Shown: piece by piece, positions 16,534 to 26,437 of the stretch
How positions within the stretch are numbered: position 1 is the first letter of the stretch
Layout: each line of letters opens with the position of its first letter
Assembly (NCBI GenBank): GCA_012270555.1
Contig: JAAXIC010000013.1
Location: forward strand, 1-64,000
DNA length: 64,000 nt
Direction of reading: 5' to 3'
Source of the DNA: Chloroflexota bacterium
Lineage (GTDB): Bacteria > Chloroflexota > UBA11872 > VXOZ01
Position numbers and translations under genes: made by a program
The notes under the pieces: model-generated
Told to the model about the DNA's origin: nothing
The model's database searches: none
Seen by the model: the letters and a program-made list of their open reading frames with translations, nothing else

Positions 16534-19500
16534 ATGAGCCTATCGAGTTCTCCAGACCCCGTTTTACCCATTCAGTCTCCGTCGCACGTCGGCCTCTACC
16601 GTCCCGAGTTCGAGTTTGACTCTTGCGGCGTCGGCTTTGTGGCCAGCATCTCAGGCGTGGCGGAACACAGGATCCTGCAGACGGCTATCGAGGCAGTCGT
16701 TAGGCTGAGCCATCGCGGTGCGGTCTCCGCCGATGGGCGGACCGGCGACGGCGCGGGCATCCTCACTCAAGTCCCACGTCGCCTCATGCAACAGGAACTT
16801 GAGTCAAGGGGCATTCGTCACGTTGCACCCACTGACGTCGGCCTCGGCATGGTCTATCTGCCGGAAGCCGGTACCACGACCAACGCTCAGGCCGTAGAGA
16901 TCGTAAATGATGTCCTGGAAGAACAAGGAATCCCGCTGCTGGCCTGGCGGCGCGTGCCGGTGAATGTGGCTGCCCTCGGCGCTATTGCAGCGCAGACGGC
17001 ACCCGACATTCAGCAAGTCCTCGTGCAGCGTCCGGCAGGCATGGACGACCTCGCATTCGAGCGAGCGCTCTATGTAGCGAGAAGGTCGATACAGGGCGCG
17101 GCCAGCCGCGCGGGCATCGACGAACTCTACCTGCCTTCGTTCTCCCACCGTACGGTAGTTTACAAAGCCCTCATCATTGCGAGACAACTTCCAGAGTTTT
17201 ACCAGGACCTCAGAGACCCCGACTTCGAGACCGCTTTGGCTGTCTTCCATCAACGGTACAGCAGCAATACTTTCCCAACGTGGCAGTTGGCCCAGCCGTT
17301 CCGCTACCTTGCCCACAACGGCGAAATCAACACGCTCTGGGGCAACCGCAATTGGACACAGGCGCGCGAGCACAGCATGATCGCGGCCGCCTGGGACGAG
17401 CGGATTGGCGCCGGGATTCCCTTCATCGAGCCGGAGGGCAGCGACTCCGCTTCCTTGGACAATCTCGCGGAACTCATCCATCTTTCCGGTCGCGACATCC
17501 TGCACACGCTTGCCATGATGTTGCCGGAAGCATGGGAAAACAACGAGGACATGGATCCGGACCTGCGTGCCTTCCATGCCTACCATGCCGGCATCACAGA
17601 ACCGTGGGAAGGCCCGGCGGCGCTGGCGTTCACCGATGGCCGCATTGCCGCCGCCTGCTTGGACCGCATTGGTTTGCGCCCGGCCCGTTACAAAGTAACG
17701 CGGTCTGGAATGGTAATCGTTGCTTCGGAAGCAAGCGCCAAAGTCGTTCCCGATGCCGATGTCATTGAAAAAGGTCGGATAGGTCCCGGCGAAATGGTGG
17801 CTGTCGATACGGAGAACAAGTGCCTTTTGACCAACAAAGACATCAAGGAGCGGCTGGCCAAGCAAGCTCCTTACCGCGCCTGGCTCAGGGAAAATCGTGT
17901 CCGCGCTCAGGTTAGCGTACCGAAACCGGAGGACAGTCTTGACTTTGACCAAGCTAGTCTGGGCACGTTGCACCGCGTTTTCGGCTACAGCAACGAAGAG
18001 TTGCGCGTCGTGCTCGATCCTATGGGCAAAGAAGGCAAGGATGCCGTATGGTCCATGGGCAACGACATTCCCTTGGCGGCGCTTTCATCCCAGCCGCGTT
18101 CGTTCTTCAACTACTTCAAACAGCGTTTTGCGCAGGTAACGAATCCGCCCATAGACTCGCTGCGCGAGTCACTCGTCATGTCGCTACGAAGCTACCTTGG
18201 CAGTCGGGGGAACCTGCTCACGGAAACGCCTGAACACGCCCACCTCTTGGAGTTCGATAGTCCGTTGCTGGACCACGCTCAGTTCAGAAACCTCGTCCAT
18301 CAGATAGACCATGCCTTCTCGTCGGTAACTCTTTCGACACTCTATCCGGTCGCTGCAGGGCGCGCGGGCATGGAAGAGGCCTTGCAGAGACTCTGCTCGC
18401 AAGCGGAGCAGAGCATCGATGAGGGGCGAACGGTCCTGATCTTGAGCGACTTGAACGTAGACCCCACCCATGCGCCCATGCCGATTCTGCTTGCCGCGTC
18501 TGCCGTGCACCAGCACCTTGCGCGCGCGCGCAAGCGCATGCAGGCGAGCATCGTCGTCGAGAGCGGCGAAGTGTGGGACATTCACCACTTTGCCTGTCTC
18601 CTCGGACATGGCGTGGGTTTCGTGTACCCCTATCTTGCGCTTGAGACAATTCGCCATCTCGCGGAGACCGACCGGAGGCAAACGGTAGATGTGCTTACGG
18701 CGTGGCAGAATTATCGCTTGGCGGTGGACGACGGCCTCCTGAAAATCATGTCGAAGATGGGCATCTGCACGCTGAGCGGCTACCGCGGCGCGCAGATTTT
18801 CGAAATCGTCGGCCTGAATAGCCGCGTATCGAGCTATTACTTCACCGGAACGCCCTCCCGCATCGAGGGTCTCGGCTTGAGGGAAATCGCGGCGGAAGTC
18901 GCTAACCGCCACGCCGAAGCCTTTGCGGAGCGAAAGAACGGCAGACTGCCGGACTACGGCCTCTACCGGTTCCGGCGCAATGGCGAATATCACGCATATA
19001 GTCCCGCCTCTGTGAAGACGCTGCAAAAGGCGGCGGTCACAGGGGACATGGAGGACTATCGGCGCTACACCGAGATGATATACGATCGACCGCCCACGTG
19101 TCTGCGCGACCTGCTCGACTTTGTGCCGCGCACCCCGGTTCCGCTTGAAGAAGTAGAGTCGGTCGAGTCTATTCGGCGTCGCTTCACGACCCAAGCCATG
19201 TCGCTGGGGGCGCTTTCACCAGAAGCTCACAAGGCTATCGCCATTGCCCTGAACCGTATTGGCGGCAGGAGCAACACCGGCGAAGGGGGAGAAGACCCCG
19301 AGTGGTACAAGCCGCTGCCCAATGGCGATTCCGCCAATTGCGCCGTAAAGCAAGTCGCCAGCGCCCGCTTTGGCGTGACCACGGAATACCTCGTGCGGGC
19401 GCGCGAACTCGAAATCAAGATGGCGCAAGGTTCCAAACCGGGAGAGGGTGGGCAACTGCCCGCTTTCAAAGTTTCTCCTTTCATTGCCAGAATTCGGCAC

Positions 19501-21081
19501 GCCATTCCCGGCATTCCGCTCATCTCGCCTCCACCTCATCACGATATTTACTCTATCGAAGACATTGCTCAGCTCATCTATGATTTGAAGCAGGTCAATC
19601 CGCAGGCGCACGTGGGGGTAAAGCTGGTCTCAGAGGCCGGCGTCGGCACCGTGGCGGTCGGCGTCGCCAAGGCCTATGCGGACTACGTGCTCATTTCCGG
19701 TCAGGATGGCGGCACGGGTGCCTCGCCGCTGAGTTCTATCAAGAACAGCGGATTGCCCTGGGAACTGGGTCTGGCTGAGACGCAGCAAACGCTTATGCGT
19801 AACAACCTGCGTTCGCGTATCAAAGTGCGTGTTGACGGCGGCTTCAAGACCGGCCGCGACGTGATCGTCGGGGCCATGCTCGGCGGTGAAGAGTTTGGCT
19901 TCGCTACCGGCAGCCTGGTGGCGATTGGCTGCGACATGGCGCGCCAGTGCCACCTGAACACGTGCCCCACCGGCGTCGCTACCCAACGGGAGGACTTGCG
20001 CAAGAAGTTTACCGGCACGCCGGAAATGCTTGTCAATTACCTCACACTGGTCGCCGCTGAGGTTCGCGAAATCCTGGCAAGTCTGGGCTTTTGTACGTTG
20101 GAAGAAATCATCGGGCGCACTGATCTTTTGCGCCAGCGCGTACTGGCCGAAAACGCTAAAGTCAATACTATCGATCTTCTTCCCCTCCTGGCTGAAGTCG
20201 ATCCCAGCGGGGCGCTGCCGCGCGTCTCCCAGCAGGAGTGGAACAATCCGCCAGGATCCACGCTCGATGATGTCATCCTCCTGGATGCTGCCGCTGGCAT
20301 TGCGGGAACAGAACAGGTAAGCCTGACGTACGACGTGCAAAACTACATGCGCAGCATCGGCGCCCGCGTGGCCGGAGCCATTGCCGACAAGCACACTGAT
20401 GCCGGCCTGAGCAAAGATTCCGTGGCGCTGACGTTCAATGGCAGCGCCGGCCAGTCCTTTGGCGCTTTCTCTGTGCCCGGCATGACATTGACCCTGCACG
20501 GCGAGGCCCAGGACTATGTGGCAAAGTGCATGACCGGCGGCGAGATTGCCATTATTCCTGCATCGGATGCTCTCCTACCTTTTGACAAAAACGTCCTCAT
20601 CGGCAATACCTGCCTCTACGGCGCGACCGGTGGGTCCCTTTTCGTAGCGGGACAGGCTGGAGAACGCTTTGCGGTACGCAACAGCGGCGCGGAAGCGGTG
20701 GTTGAAGGGGCAGGCGACCATTGTTGCGAATATATGACTCGCGGCATCGTAGTCGTTCTCGGCGAAGTAGGGTATAACTTCGGCGCGGGCATGGCGGCCG
20801 GCATTGCCTACGTGCTTGACGAGCATAACACCTTTTCCCGGCGCTACAATCCGGAGATGGTGGATATCGAGCCGTTGACCGACGGGGAAGATATCAACAC
20901 GCTGCGCCATCTGCTGGAGCGGCATGTTGCGGTTACGGGAAGCCCGCGCGGGAAAGCCATCCTGGACGACTTTGGCCGCTACCTTCCGAAGTTCTGGAAG
21001 GTCTTCCCCAAGCCCCTCCGCGCATTAATGGAACAAGAAGCCGACATAGAGTCCCAGATCGAGGCCGGCGCGGCGCGCTGA
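16534..21081 (+). CDS. gltB: glutamate synthase, large (alpha) subunit
   Basis: 1515 residues, full length. It makes two glutamates from glutamine and 2-oxoglutarate. The N-terminal class II amidotransferase domain starts at Cys31 (DSCGVGFVASI) after a 30-residue propeptide that must be removed. The central and FMN-binding domains include MSLGALSPEAHKAIA, GEGGEDPEW, KPGEGGQLPAFKVS and SGQDGGTGASP. The [3Fe-4S] motif is Cys1133, Cys1139 and Cys1144 (C-x5-C-x4-C). The C-terminal beta-helix domain has FNGSAGQSFGAF, and Gly-rich turns follow. No gltD small subunit lies beside it, so it either pairs with a distant GltD or uses ferredoxin. The start is the ATG at 16534; the preceding sequence has no strong ribosome site. 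Confidence 0.96.
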   Translation: MSLSSSPDPVLPIQSPSHVGLYRPEFEFDSCGVGFVASISGVAEHRILQTAIEAVVRLSHRGAVSADGRTGDGAGILTQVPRRLMQQELESRGIRHVAPTDVGLGMVYLPEAGTTTNAQAVEIVNDVLEEQGIPLLAWRRVPVNVAALGAIAAQTAPDIQQVLVQRPAGMDDLAFERALYVARRSIQGAASRAGIDELYLPSFSHRTVVYKALIIARQLPEFYQDLRDPDFETALAVFHQRYSSNTFPTWQLAQPFRYLAHNGEINTLWGNRNWTQAREHSMIAAAWDERIGAGIPFIEPEGSDSASLDNLAELIHLSGRDILHTLAMMLPEAWENNEDMDPDLRAFHAYHAGITEPWEGPAALAFTDGRIAAACLDRIGLRPARYKVTRSGMVIVASEASAKVVPDADVIEKGRIGPGEMVAVDTENKCLLTNKDIKERLAKQAPYRAWLRENRVRAQVSVPKPEDSLDFDQASLGTLHRVFGYSNEELRVVLDPMGKEGKDAVWSMGNDIPLAALSSQPRSFFNYFKQRFAQVTNPPIDSLRESLVMSLRSYLGSRGNLLTETPEHAHLLEFDSPLLDHAQFRNLVHQIDHAFSSVTLSTLYPVAAGRAGMEEALQRLCSQAEQSIDEGRTVLILSDLNVDPTHAPMPILLAASAVHQHLARARKRMQASIVVESGEVWDIHHFACLLGHGVGFVYPYLALETIRHLAETDRRQTVDVLTAWQNYRLAVDDGLLKIMSKMGICTLSGYRGAQIFEIVGLNSRVSSYYFTGTPSRIEGLGLREIAAEVANRHAEAFAERKNGRLPDYGLYRFRRNGEYHAYSPASVKTLQKAAVTGDMEDYRRYTEMIYDRPPTCLRDLLDFVPRTPVPLEEVESVESIRRRFTTQAMSLGALSPEAHKAIAIALNRIGGRSNTGEGGEDPEWYKPLPNGDSANCAVKQVASARFGVTTEYLVRARELEIKMAQGSKPGEGGQLPAFKVSPFIARIRHAIPGIPLISPPPHHDIYSIEDIAQLIYDLKQVNPQAHVGVKLVSEAGVGTVAVGVAKAYADYVLISGQDGGTGASPLSSIKNSGLPWELGLAETQQTLMRNNLRSRIKVRVDGGFKTGRDVIVGAMLGGEEFGFATGSLVAIGCDMARQCHLNTCPTGVATQREDLRKKFTGTPEMLVNYLTLVAAEVREILASLGFCTLEEIIGRTDLLRQRVLAENAKVNTIDLLPLLAEVDPSGALPRVSQQEWNNPPGSTLDDVILLDAAAGIAGTEQVSLTYDVQNYMRSIGARVAGAIADKHTDAGLSKDSVALTFNGSAGQSFGAFSVPGMTLTLHGEAQDYVAKCMTGGEIAIIPASDALLPFDKNVLIGNTCLYGATGGSLFVAGQAGERFAVRNSGAEAVVEGAGDHCCEYMTRGIVVVLGEVGYNFGAGMAAGIAYVLDEHNTFSRRYNPEMVDIEPLTDGEDINTLRHLLERHVAVTGSPRGKAILDDFGRYLPKFWKVFPKPLRALMEQEADIESQIEAGAAR

Positions 21082-21131
21082 CGGCAACGACCTGAGGGTG
21101 GTGTTTTCCACATGCGATGTGGACCGCGTTT

Positions 21132-21180
21132 GCGTATACCCATGACCTGCGCCGCAGGCCATGCGTACACCCTCTTCCTC
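21132..21180 (+). terminator. imperfect palindrome after gltB, probable terminator
   Basis: GTATACCCATGACCTGCG pairs with most of CGCAGGCCATGCGTACAC (15 of 18 positions), giving a long hairpin 50-90 bp after the gltB stop, followed by CCTCTTCCTCTTTATCC. The T-rich tail is weak. Confidence 0.4.
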
Positions 21181-21391
21181 TTTATCCTGTAACGCCAACA
21201 GGACCCACCGGCGGCCGCTGTGAGCACTTGCTGGCTTGCACACTACGTGTTACCGGCGCACATGCCCTTTCTTGAGCAAGTCAAACGGTTCTGTGCTACA
21301 ATACGAGCGGTTGTGCACGTTTGTGAGCAGACGCAAAGAGGCCACGCTACCCAGTCCGACACTAACGATGGAAACGTGAGGCTGTGCCCGT

Positions 21392-22588
21392 ATGGAAGGA
21401 ATCGAGTACCGTGAGATGCAGCCAGACGACGTTTTCAGTGCGTTAGCCCTTCGCAACGAGGTATTTTCGGACGCGCTCGTATCGCAAGAGGACTGGGAAA
21501 GAGACGAAATGCTGGCATCCATCGCCGTCCTCGAAGGCGAGGTGGTGGGTGCAATCCCCCTGGTACTGCGCGAAACGGTGATCGCTCCCGGCGTGACGAT
21601 TACGGCGGCGTTTGAAAACTCCGTAGGCACACGGGAAGAACTCCGCAGCCAGGGCATTGGCCGGGGCATGATCGCCCAGGCCCGCGAATTCCTGCCAGGC
21701 CGCGCCGACGCGCTCTTCGTCTACCGCGGCAACGAACGCAGTGACGGCTACCGCTTCTACGCAACCACCGATCACTACGACCTGCTCTATTCACGCCACT
21801 ATAGCTACGGCTCACCGGAGACCAGTTACCTGCCACCCGGGGTCACCTTGGCGGGTAAGGAGTCCATCTTCCTCAACACGGAACGCCTCGAAGCTATCTT
21901 CAATAGCACCTACGGGCGTTTTGGCGGTTATCCGCAACGCCGCGGGGACTATTGGCAACGCGCACTGGATTCCTCGATCTATGCGGAGTTTCCCACCGAC
22001 TTCTCTTTCGTTCACATCATCCAGAGCGATGAGCTTCTTGGCTATGCAATTTGCGGCATGCGCACCACGCGGCACAATGGCATGGCCGACGTGCTGGAAA
22101 TGGCAACGCTGGGCGCGGACCTGAGCATTGCACAGCGCATTCTCACCGGTGTGGCGTCTGTCGCCGGCGAACGTAAGCTCGGCGTAAACATTCAAATATC
22201 CGACGAAGACCCCTTCCGCCCCCTCTTCCAAGCGAACGGCTTCCTGTCGGAGCCGCGCGGTACGATCATCATGGGGCAAGTCATCGACGTGCCGAGCTTC
22301 TTCGAGAAACACTGGCACGAGCGCTTCGGCCTCTACAACACCGCCCTCGAAGTCACCACCCCCAAGGACGACTACGTGCTCATCGACCCCGAGACGCGTC
22401 AGAGTACCCTGACGCTGGAGATGAAGGAAGAGATGCTGCACCGCTGGCTGCTTGGCCGGCTTGACCTCCGGGCGCGCCTCACCGAAGGCAGCATAACGGC
22501 GTACGGCGCGAATTCAGCAGTTATCGAACAGGTCTGCGACGCGATTCCTTTCTCGCCTTGGGCATACCACTTTATTGACTGGATATAG
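21392..22588 (+). CDS. GNAT-family N-acetyltransferase
   Basis: 398 residues. The N-terminal half is a GNAT domain: EYREMQPDDVFSALALRNEVF opens the fold and REELRSQGIGRGMIAQA holds the acetyl-CoA phosphate-binding loop (Q-x-x-G-x-G). The second half looks like a further GNAT-like or SCP2-like region, as in two-domain Eis-type proteins. The acceptor is unknown. The gene is alone, 310 bp after gltB; the intervening DNA holds only the gltB palindrome. Confidence 0.82.
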   Translation: MEGIEYREMQPDDVFSALALRNEVFSDALVSQEDWERDEMLASIAVLEGEVVGAIPLVLRETVIAPGVTITAAFENSVGTREELRSQGIGRGMIAQAREFLPGRADALFVYRGNERSDGYRFYATTDHYDLLYSRHYSYGSPETSYLPPGVTLAGKESIFLNTERLEAIFNSTYGRFGGYPQRRGDYWQRALDSSIYAEFPTDFSFVHIIQSDELLGYAICGMRTTRHNGMADVLEMATLGADLSIAQRILTGVASVAGERKLGVNIQISDEDPFRPLFQANGFLSEPRGTIIMGQVIDVPSFFEKHWHERFGLYNTALEVTTPKDDYVLIDPETRQSTLTLEMKEEMLHRWLLGRLDLRARLTEGSITAYGANSAVIEQVCDAIPFSPWAYHFIDWI

Positions 22589-22880
22589 CCCGAGACGACG
22601 ACATACCTGCGGTTTATGCGGCGCGTATAATCCGTTGCATCAGTTAACCCGAGTTCCACATCTCAGCCCCACATACACGCTAATCGATGATTGTTACAAT
22701 TGTCCCGGGGCAAGTGCGGAAACCGTTTCTGTTGCAGAACGAGGCAGGAATTGTCTGTGGAGTGCGCCCTTGCCCACACATCCGGCATCGGACTACCATA
22801 TTCACCCACTCTGCGCCGTGCAAAATCACGCGATGTAATGTGACTAGCGATTCTTCTATAAGAACACCGAGGCGACAAAA

Positions 22881-24098
22881 ATGAGTTCTAAAGTGAACTG
22901 GAGAGAGCATCCCGCCGTCGTCGTTTGGAGCGATGACTGGGGCATGAACGCGTGGGCGCCGACCGAGGAAGCCTACAACGCCACAAAGCACGAGGAACTC
23001 ATGCAAACGCGCTGGTCCTCGGGCAGCCTGGAAACGCCCGAAGACCTAGAACGCACGTATCAATTGTTGGAAGCGCATCGGAGCGGCGACGGCCAGCCGA
23101 TTGTCTTTGAACCCTACTACATCGTGGGTGGTCCTGACTATGAAGCCATCCGCGCCAACGGCTTTCGCCATTACGTTGACTTTGGCCTCGACCAAGGAGT
23201 CTCCCAAGGTTGGGAGCGCGGCGACATCGTCACCAAGGCCCGCGAGGGCATCGAGCGCGGCGTCTGGGCGCCCCAATATCACGGCAGAACGCACCACTTC
23301 AGCCACCATCGCTGGCTCAAGCGGCTGCGCGAGGGTGAAGCGCGGGCGCAGCGGATGTTTGCCCACCACATGTACGTCTGCGAGACCGTGAAGGAACGTG
23401 TGCCGGAGCATGAAGACATGGCGGAACCGGAGCGCAAAGAATGGGTGCGGGGTGCGCTGAGCTACTTCATCCGCATTTTCGGGTTTCCGCCTACAAGCGT
23501 ACGCAATTCGGACGAGGCTGAGATTGCCTGGGCGACGCAAGGACTGCAGATTAGGGTAGGAGTCGCCGACCGTGAGGGAGAGGATCAGACCGGAAAGCAC
23601 TCACCGCTTTGCGACCTTTGGTACGCCGGCAGCGCCATTAACTTCGAGCCGTTCCAGACGGCGGACCAGGAAGACATCCTCACCCGCGTTCAGGCAGAGA
23701 CTGCTGCCGCCTGGGAGGCCAATCGACCGGCCTTCATCAGCAGCCACCGCCGCAACTTCACCGCCTTCACGGACGACGTGGATAACAACTTCGCGGTATG
23801 GGATTCTTATCTCTCGTGGCTTGAAGCGGCGCATCCAACCAACGTCTTCCTCACCATGCCTGAGGTGCGCCAGCTCTGGGAAAGTGGCGTCTCATCACGC
23901 CGCTACGGGAATACGCTCATCTTCCGCAACTGGACAGAGAAACAGCAGACAATCACATGTCCGGCGGGCCCATATGAAGCTGTTGAAGACATCACATACG
24001 CCGACAATGAATCCGCGCTCTCGGTCTCCAGCGCTGGTGAAAAGCACATCCTGGTAGCGCCTCACGGGAACTACTGTCTCACCGTAGGAACACGCTGA
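22881..24098 (+). CDS. polysaccharide deacetylase-like (NodB-fold) protein
   Basis: 405 residues. VVVWSDDWGMN (Asp18-Asp19) fits the catalytic and metal Asp of the glycoside hydrolase/deacetylase superfamily, and PQYHGRTHHFSHHRW supplies the H-x-x-x-H metal site. FGFPPTSVRNSDEAEIAWATQGL matches the later part of the NodB-like barrel, and FISSHRRNFTAF is a likely late His motif. It has no signal peptide, so a soluble substrate is more likely than cell wall. A GAGGCGAC ribosome site lies before ATG 22881. The C-terminal 60 residues form a small beta domain of unknown role. Confidence 0.72.
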   Translation: MSSKVNWREHPAVVVWSDDWGMNAWAPTEEAYNATKHEELMQTRWSSGSLETPEDLERTYQLLEAHRSGDGQPIVFEPYYIVGGPDYEAIRANGFRHYVDFGLDQGVSQGWERGDIVTKAREGIERGVWAPQYHGRTHHFSHHRWLKRLREGEARAQRMFAHHMYVCETVKERVPEHEDMAEPERKEWVRGALSYFIRIFGFPPTSVRNSDEAEIAWATQGLQIRVGVADREGEDQTGKHSPLCDLWYAGSAINFEPFQTADQEDILTRVQAETAAAWEANRPAFISSHRRNFTAFTDDVDNNFAVWDSYLSWLEAAHPTNVFLTMPEVRQLWESGVSSRRYGNTLIFRNWTEKQQTITCPAGPYEAVEDITYADNESALSVSSAGEKHILVAPHGNYCLTVGTR

Positions 24099-24158
24099 AC
24101 CCACCTCATTGGCCATGCTATACTGCAATCAGCGCACGAGAGCGAAAGAGGAAGTGAG

Positions 24159-24554
24159 ATGGCGTCACCAAACGGTAGACAGGAGCGGGTAGAGAGGCAC
24201 GCCGCCACCAGCCTGCGCTTCATCAACCAGTCCCAAGCAGAGCTTGCAAAGGGGGACACGCTTCAGGCTTCGGAGAAAGCGTGGGGCGCGGCCGCACATG
24301 CGGTGAAAGCCGCCGCAGAGGGCCGGGGATGGAACCACGGCACGCACAGGCTGCTCTTCGACACCGCTGCCCGCATCGCGGACGAGACAGGAGACCCCGA
24401 ATTCTTCGACCTCTTTAAAGTAGCGAGTGCCTTGCATCAGAACTTCTATGAGGGCTGGGAATCGGACTATACCGTGCAGAAGAGCATAGAACGCGTAAAA
24501 AGGCTCGTGGAGAAGATGGAAGCGCTGCGGCTACAGTCGACCCGGGGCGCGTAG
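24159..24554 (+). CDS. PaREP1-type (HEPN-like) small protein
   Basis: 131 residues, helical, with the PaREP1 signature: ELAKGDTLQASEKAWGAAAH (residues about 28-47) and FFDLFKVASALHQNFYEGW. PaREP1 proteins were first noted as archaeal repeats and belong to the HEPN-like helical group; their function is not established. AAGAGGAAGTGAG before the ATG is a good ribosome site. It follows the deacetylase gene by 60 bp on the same strand and may be co-transcribed. The R-x4-6-H motif of RNase HEPN toxins is not obvious. Confidence 0.7.
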   Translation: MASPNGRQERVERHAATSLRFINQSQAELAKGDTLQASEKAWGAAAHAVKAAAEGRGWNHGTHRLLFDTAARIADETGDPEFFDLFKVASALHQNFYEGWESDYTVQKSIERVKRLVEKMEALRLQSTRGA

Positions 24555-24952
24555 ATTACTACCAATTGCGGTGGGACGATCCTTTGTAAATTACCGCTTT
24601 ACCGGCGTTCCTATTCCGCGATCGTGTCTGACCATGGCCTCAACGCCAGCCGAGACTCATTCCCCTATTGCAGATTCAGTACCAAGCCACCCCGAACCTG
24701 TTTGCGCCAGTGGAGATAGCCTGCGTCCTCTATGGCGCAGGCTTGCCTTTGGACTTATTTCTCAGCAACTGTCTGCCGCCTTGATGCTGCTTCGTCCACA
24801 AAGCTAACGTTTGATTGTCGAAACGTGCGTGCGACGCGTGGTAGTATCCCTATATCCGCCTGCGCTGCGGCATAGCCAGCGGTTTCCGGTTTAAGTGACC
24901 GCTTCGGGTCGCCGCATGAAACGCTACGGCAATCTTAGAAGGGACGTGATCA
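24555..24952. other. intergenic, no gene seen
   Basis: 398 bp before the class III aminotransferase. Short open frames here show no family resemblance. Confidence 0.45.
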
Positions 24953-26254
24953 GTGCGAGACATCACCCGCTCCGAACAGCTCTGGACACGCGCCAGAAAA
25001 CATCTTGCCGCCGGAGTGAGTAGCAATATCCGCTTGCAGGAGCGCCCGGCGCCCCTCTACTTCAGTCACGGCAAAGGTTCCCGCCTGTTTGACGTAGACG
25101 GCAATGAGTACATCGACTACGTGGCTGCCTACGGACCGCTTATCTTGGGCCACAGCCACCCTGAACTTGTGGAAGCCGTGCAGAGACAAGTGGCCTTAGG
25201 GCAGACGTATGGCGGCCAGCACGAAATCGAGGTAGAGGTAGCCGAGAAGATATGTGCGCTGGTGCCGGCTATGGACGTCGTGCGTTTCTGCGGTAGCGGC
25301 TCTGAGGCCAACCACGCGCTCTTTCGACTGGCACGGGCCTACACCGGACGCACGAAGATCGTACGTTTTGAAGGCCACTACCATGGCTGGCTGGACGACC
25401 AGATCATCAGCGACCACCCGCACTCGGAGGAAGAAGCGGGAGCGCTGCCGTTTCCGCAGCCGGTGCTCGGCAGCAAAGGGCAACTTCCCCACGCGGCCGG
25501 CGAGACCCTGGTGCTCCCTTGGAACGATCTGGACGCCTTTTCACGTCTCATGGAGCGTGAGGGACAGAACGTGGCTGCCGTGATCACAGAGCCCATCATG
25601 TGCAACGGCGGCTTCATCCTGCCGAAACCGGGATTCTTGGAAGGCCTGCGTGACATTTGCACGCGTGAGAGTTCTCTGCTTATCTTCGACGAGGTCATCA
25701 CGGGCTTTCGCGCCGATCTGCACGGCGCGCAGGGTCTGCTTGGCGTAACCCCGGACTTGGTGACACTGGGTAAGGCGGTCGCGAATGGCTTTCCGCTGAG
25801 CGTCTTTGGCGGACGCCGCGACACCATGGACCTCGTGGGCAGCGGCGTCATGCACGGCGGCACGTACAACGGCAATCCCATCACGCTAGCGGCCGCCAAT
25901 GCCACCCTCGACGTGCTTTCTCGTGACAATGGCGCGGTGTATGAGCAGATACGAGCCGTTGGCCGCAGCCTCATGGCTGGCATCCGTCAAGCTGCGCAGG
26001 CTGCGGGGCAATCCGTCCTCGTGCAGGGCATCGGTCCGGTCTTATTCGCCTGGTTCACAGATTTGTCGGAAATTACCACCTTCCGCGACAACTGGGCCTG
26101 CGATGAGGACAAGTATGCGGTGTTCCAAGGCAAGCTGATTAACCGCGGGGTGCGCACCATTCCCTCGGGCCGCTGGTACGTATCGGCAGCGCACACCGAG
26201 GAAGATGTGCGCCAAACGGTAGACGCCGTGGGGCAAGCACTCAAGGAGATGTAG
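24953..26254 (+). CDS. class III aminotransferase, glutamate-1-semialdehyde aminomutase-like
   Basis: 433 residues, PLP-dependent. GVSSNIRLQERPAPLYFSHGKGSRLFDVDG and YIDYVAAYGPLILGHSHPEL are typical of the HemL-like branch; FCGSGSEANHALFRLARAYTG binds PLP and LIFDEVITGFR contains the conserved Asp. The PLP lysine is Lys274 (VTLGKAVANGFPLSVFGG). HemL itself makes 5-aminolevulinate, but many Chloroflexota and Actinobacteria paralogues of this kind act on other amino compounds; with SDR and creatininase neighbours, a catabolic role is more likely. The start GTG 24953 follows AGAAGGGACGTG. Confidence 0.85.
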   Translation: MRDITRSEQLWTRARKHLAAGVSSNIRLQERPAPLYFSHGKGSRLFDVDGNEYIDYVAAYGPLILGHSHPELVEAVQRQVALGQTYGGQHEIEVEVAEKICALVPAMDVVRFCGSGSEANHALFRLARAYTGRTKIVRFEGHYHGWLDDQIISDHPHSEEEAGALPFPQPVLGSKGQLPHAAGETLVLPWNDLDAFSRLMEREGQNVAAVITEPIMCNGGFILPKPGFLEGLRDICTRESSLLIFDEVITGFRADLHGAQGLLGVTPDLVTLGKAVANGFPLSVFGGRRDTMDLVGSGVMHGGTYNGNPITLAAANATLDVLSRDNGAVYEQIRAVGRSLMAGIRQAAQAAGQSVLVQGIGPVLFAWFTDLSEITTFRDNWACDEDKYAVFQGKLINRGVRTIPSGRWYVSAAHTEEDVRQTVDAVGQALKEM

Positions 26255-26437
26255 CCAAAGGAAGCCGGTAGCAATCCACGCGGTTGAGGGGTTCATACTA
26301 CCGAGATATTTCTTCGAAAGAGAGCCGCTGGGGCTTGCCCGCTGAATCTCATCAGCTTGAGTTAATTCAACAGCCCATAGTGATGCAGAGAACTACAGTA
26401 GCGTTATATAAAGAACTGCAAGCAAGGAGATCGTCCA

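Noticed and set aside
16804-19194. Two long minus-strand open frames opposite gltB
   Set aside because: Antisense to glutamate synthase; the composition is that of a shadow frame.
24571-24807. 78-residue plus-strand open frame
   Set aside because: Low-complexity composition and no ribosome site or homology pattern.
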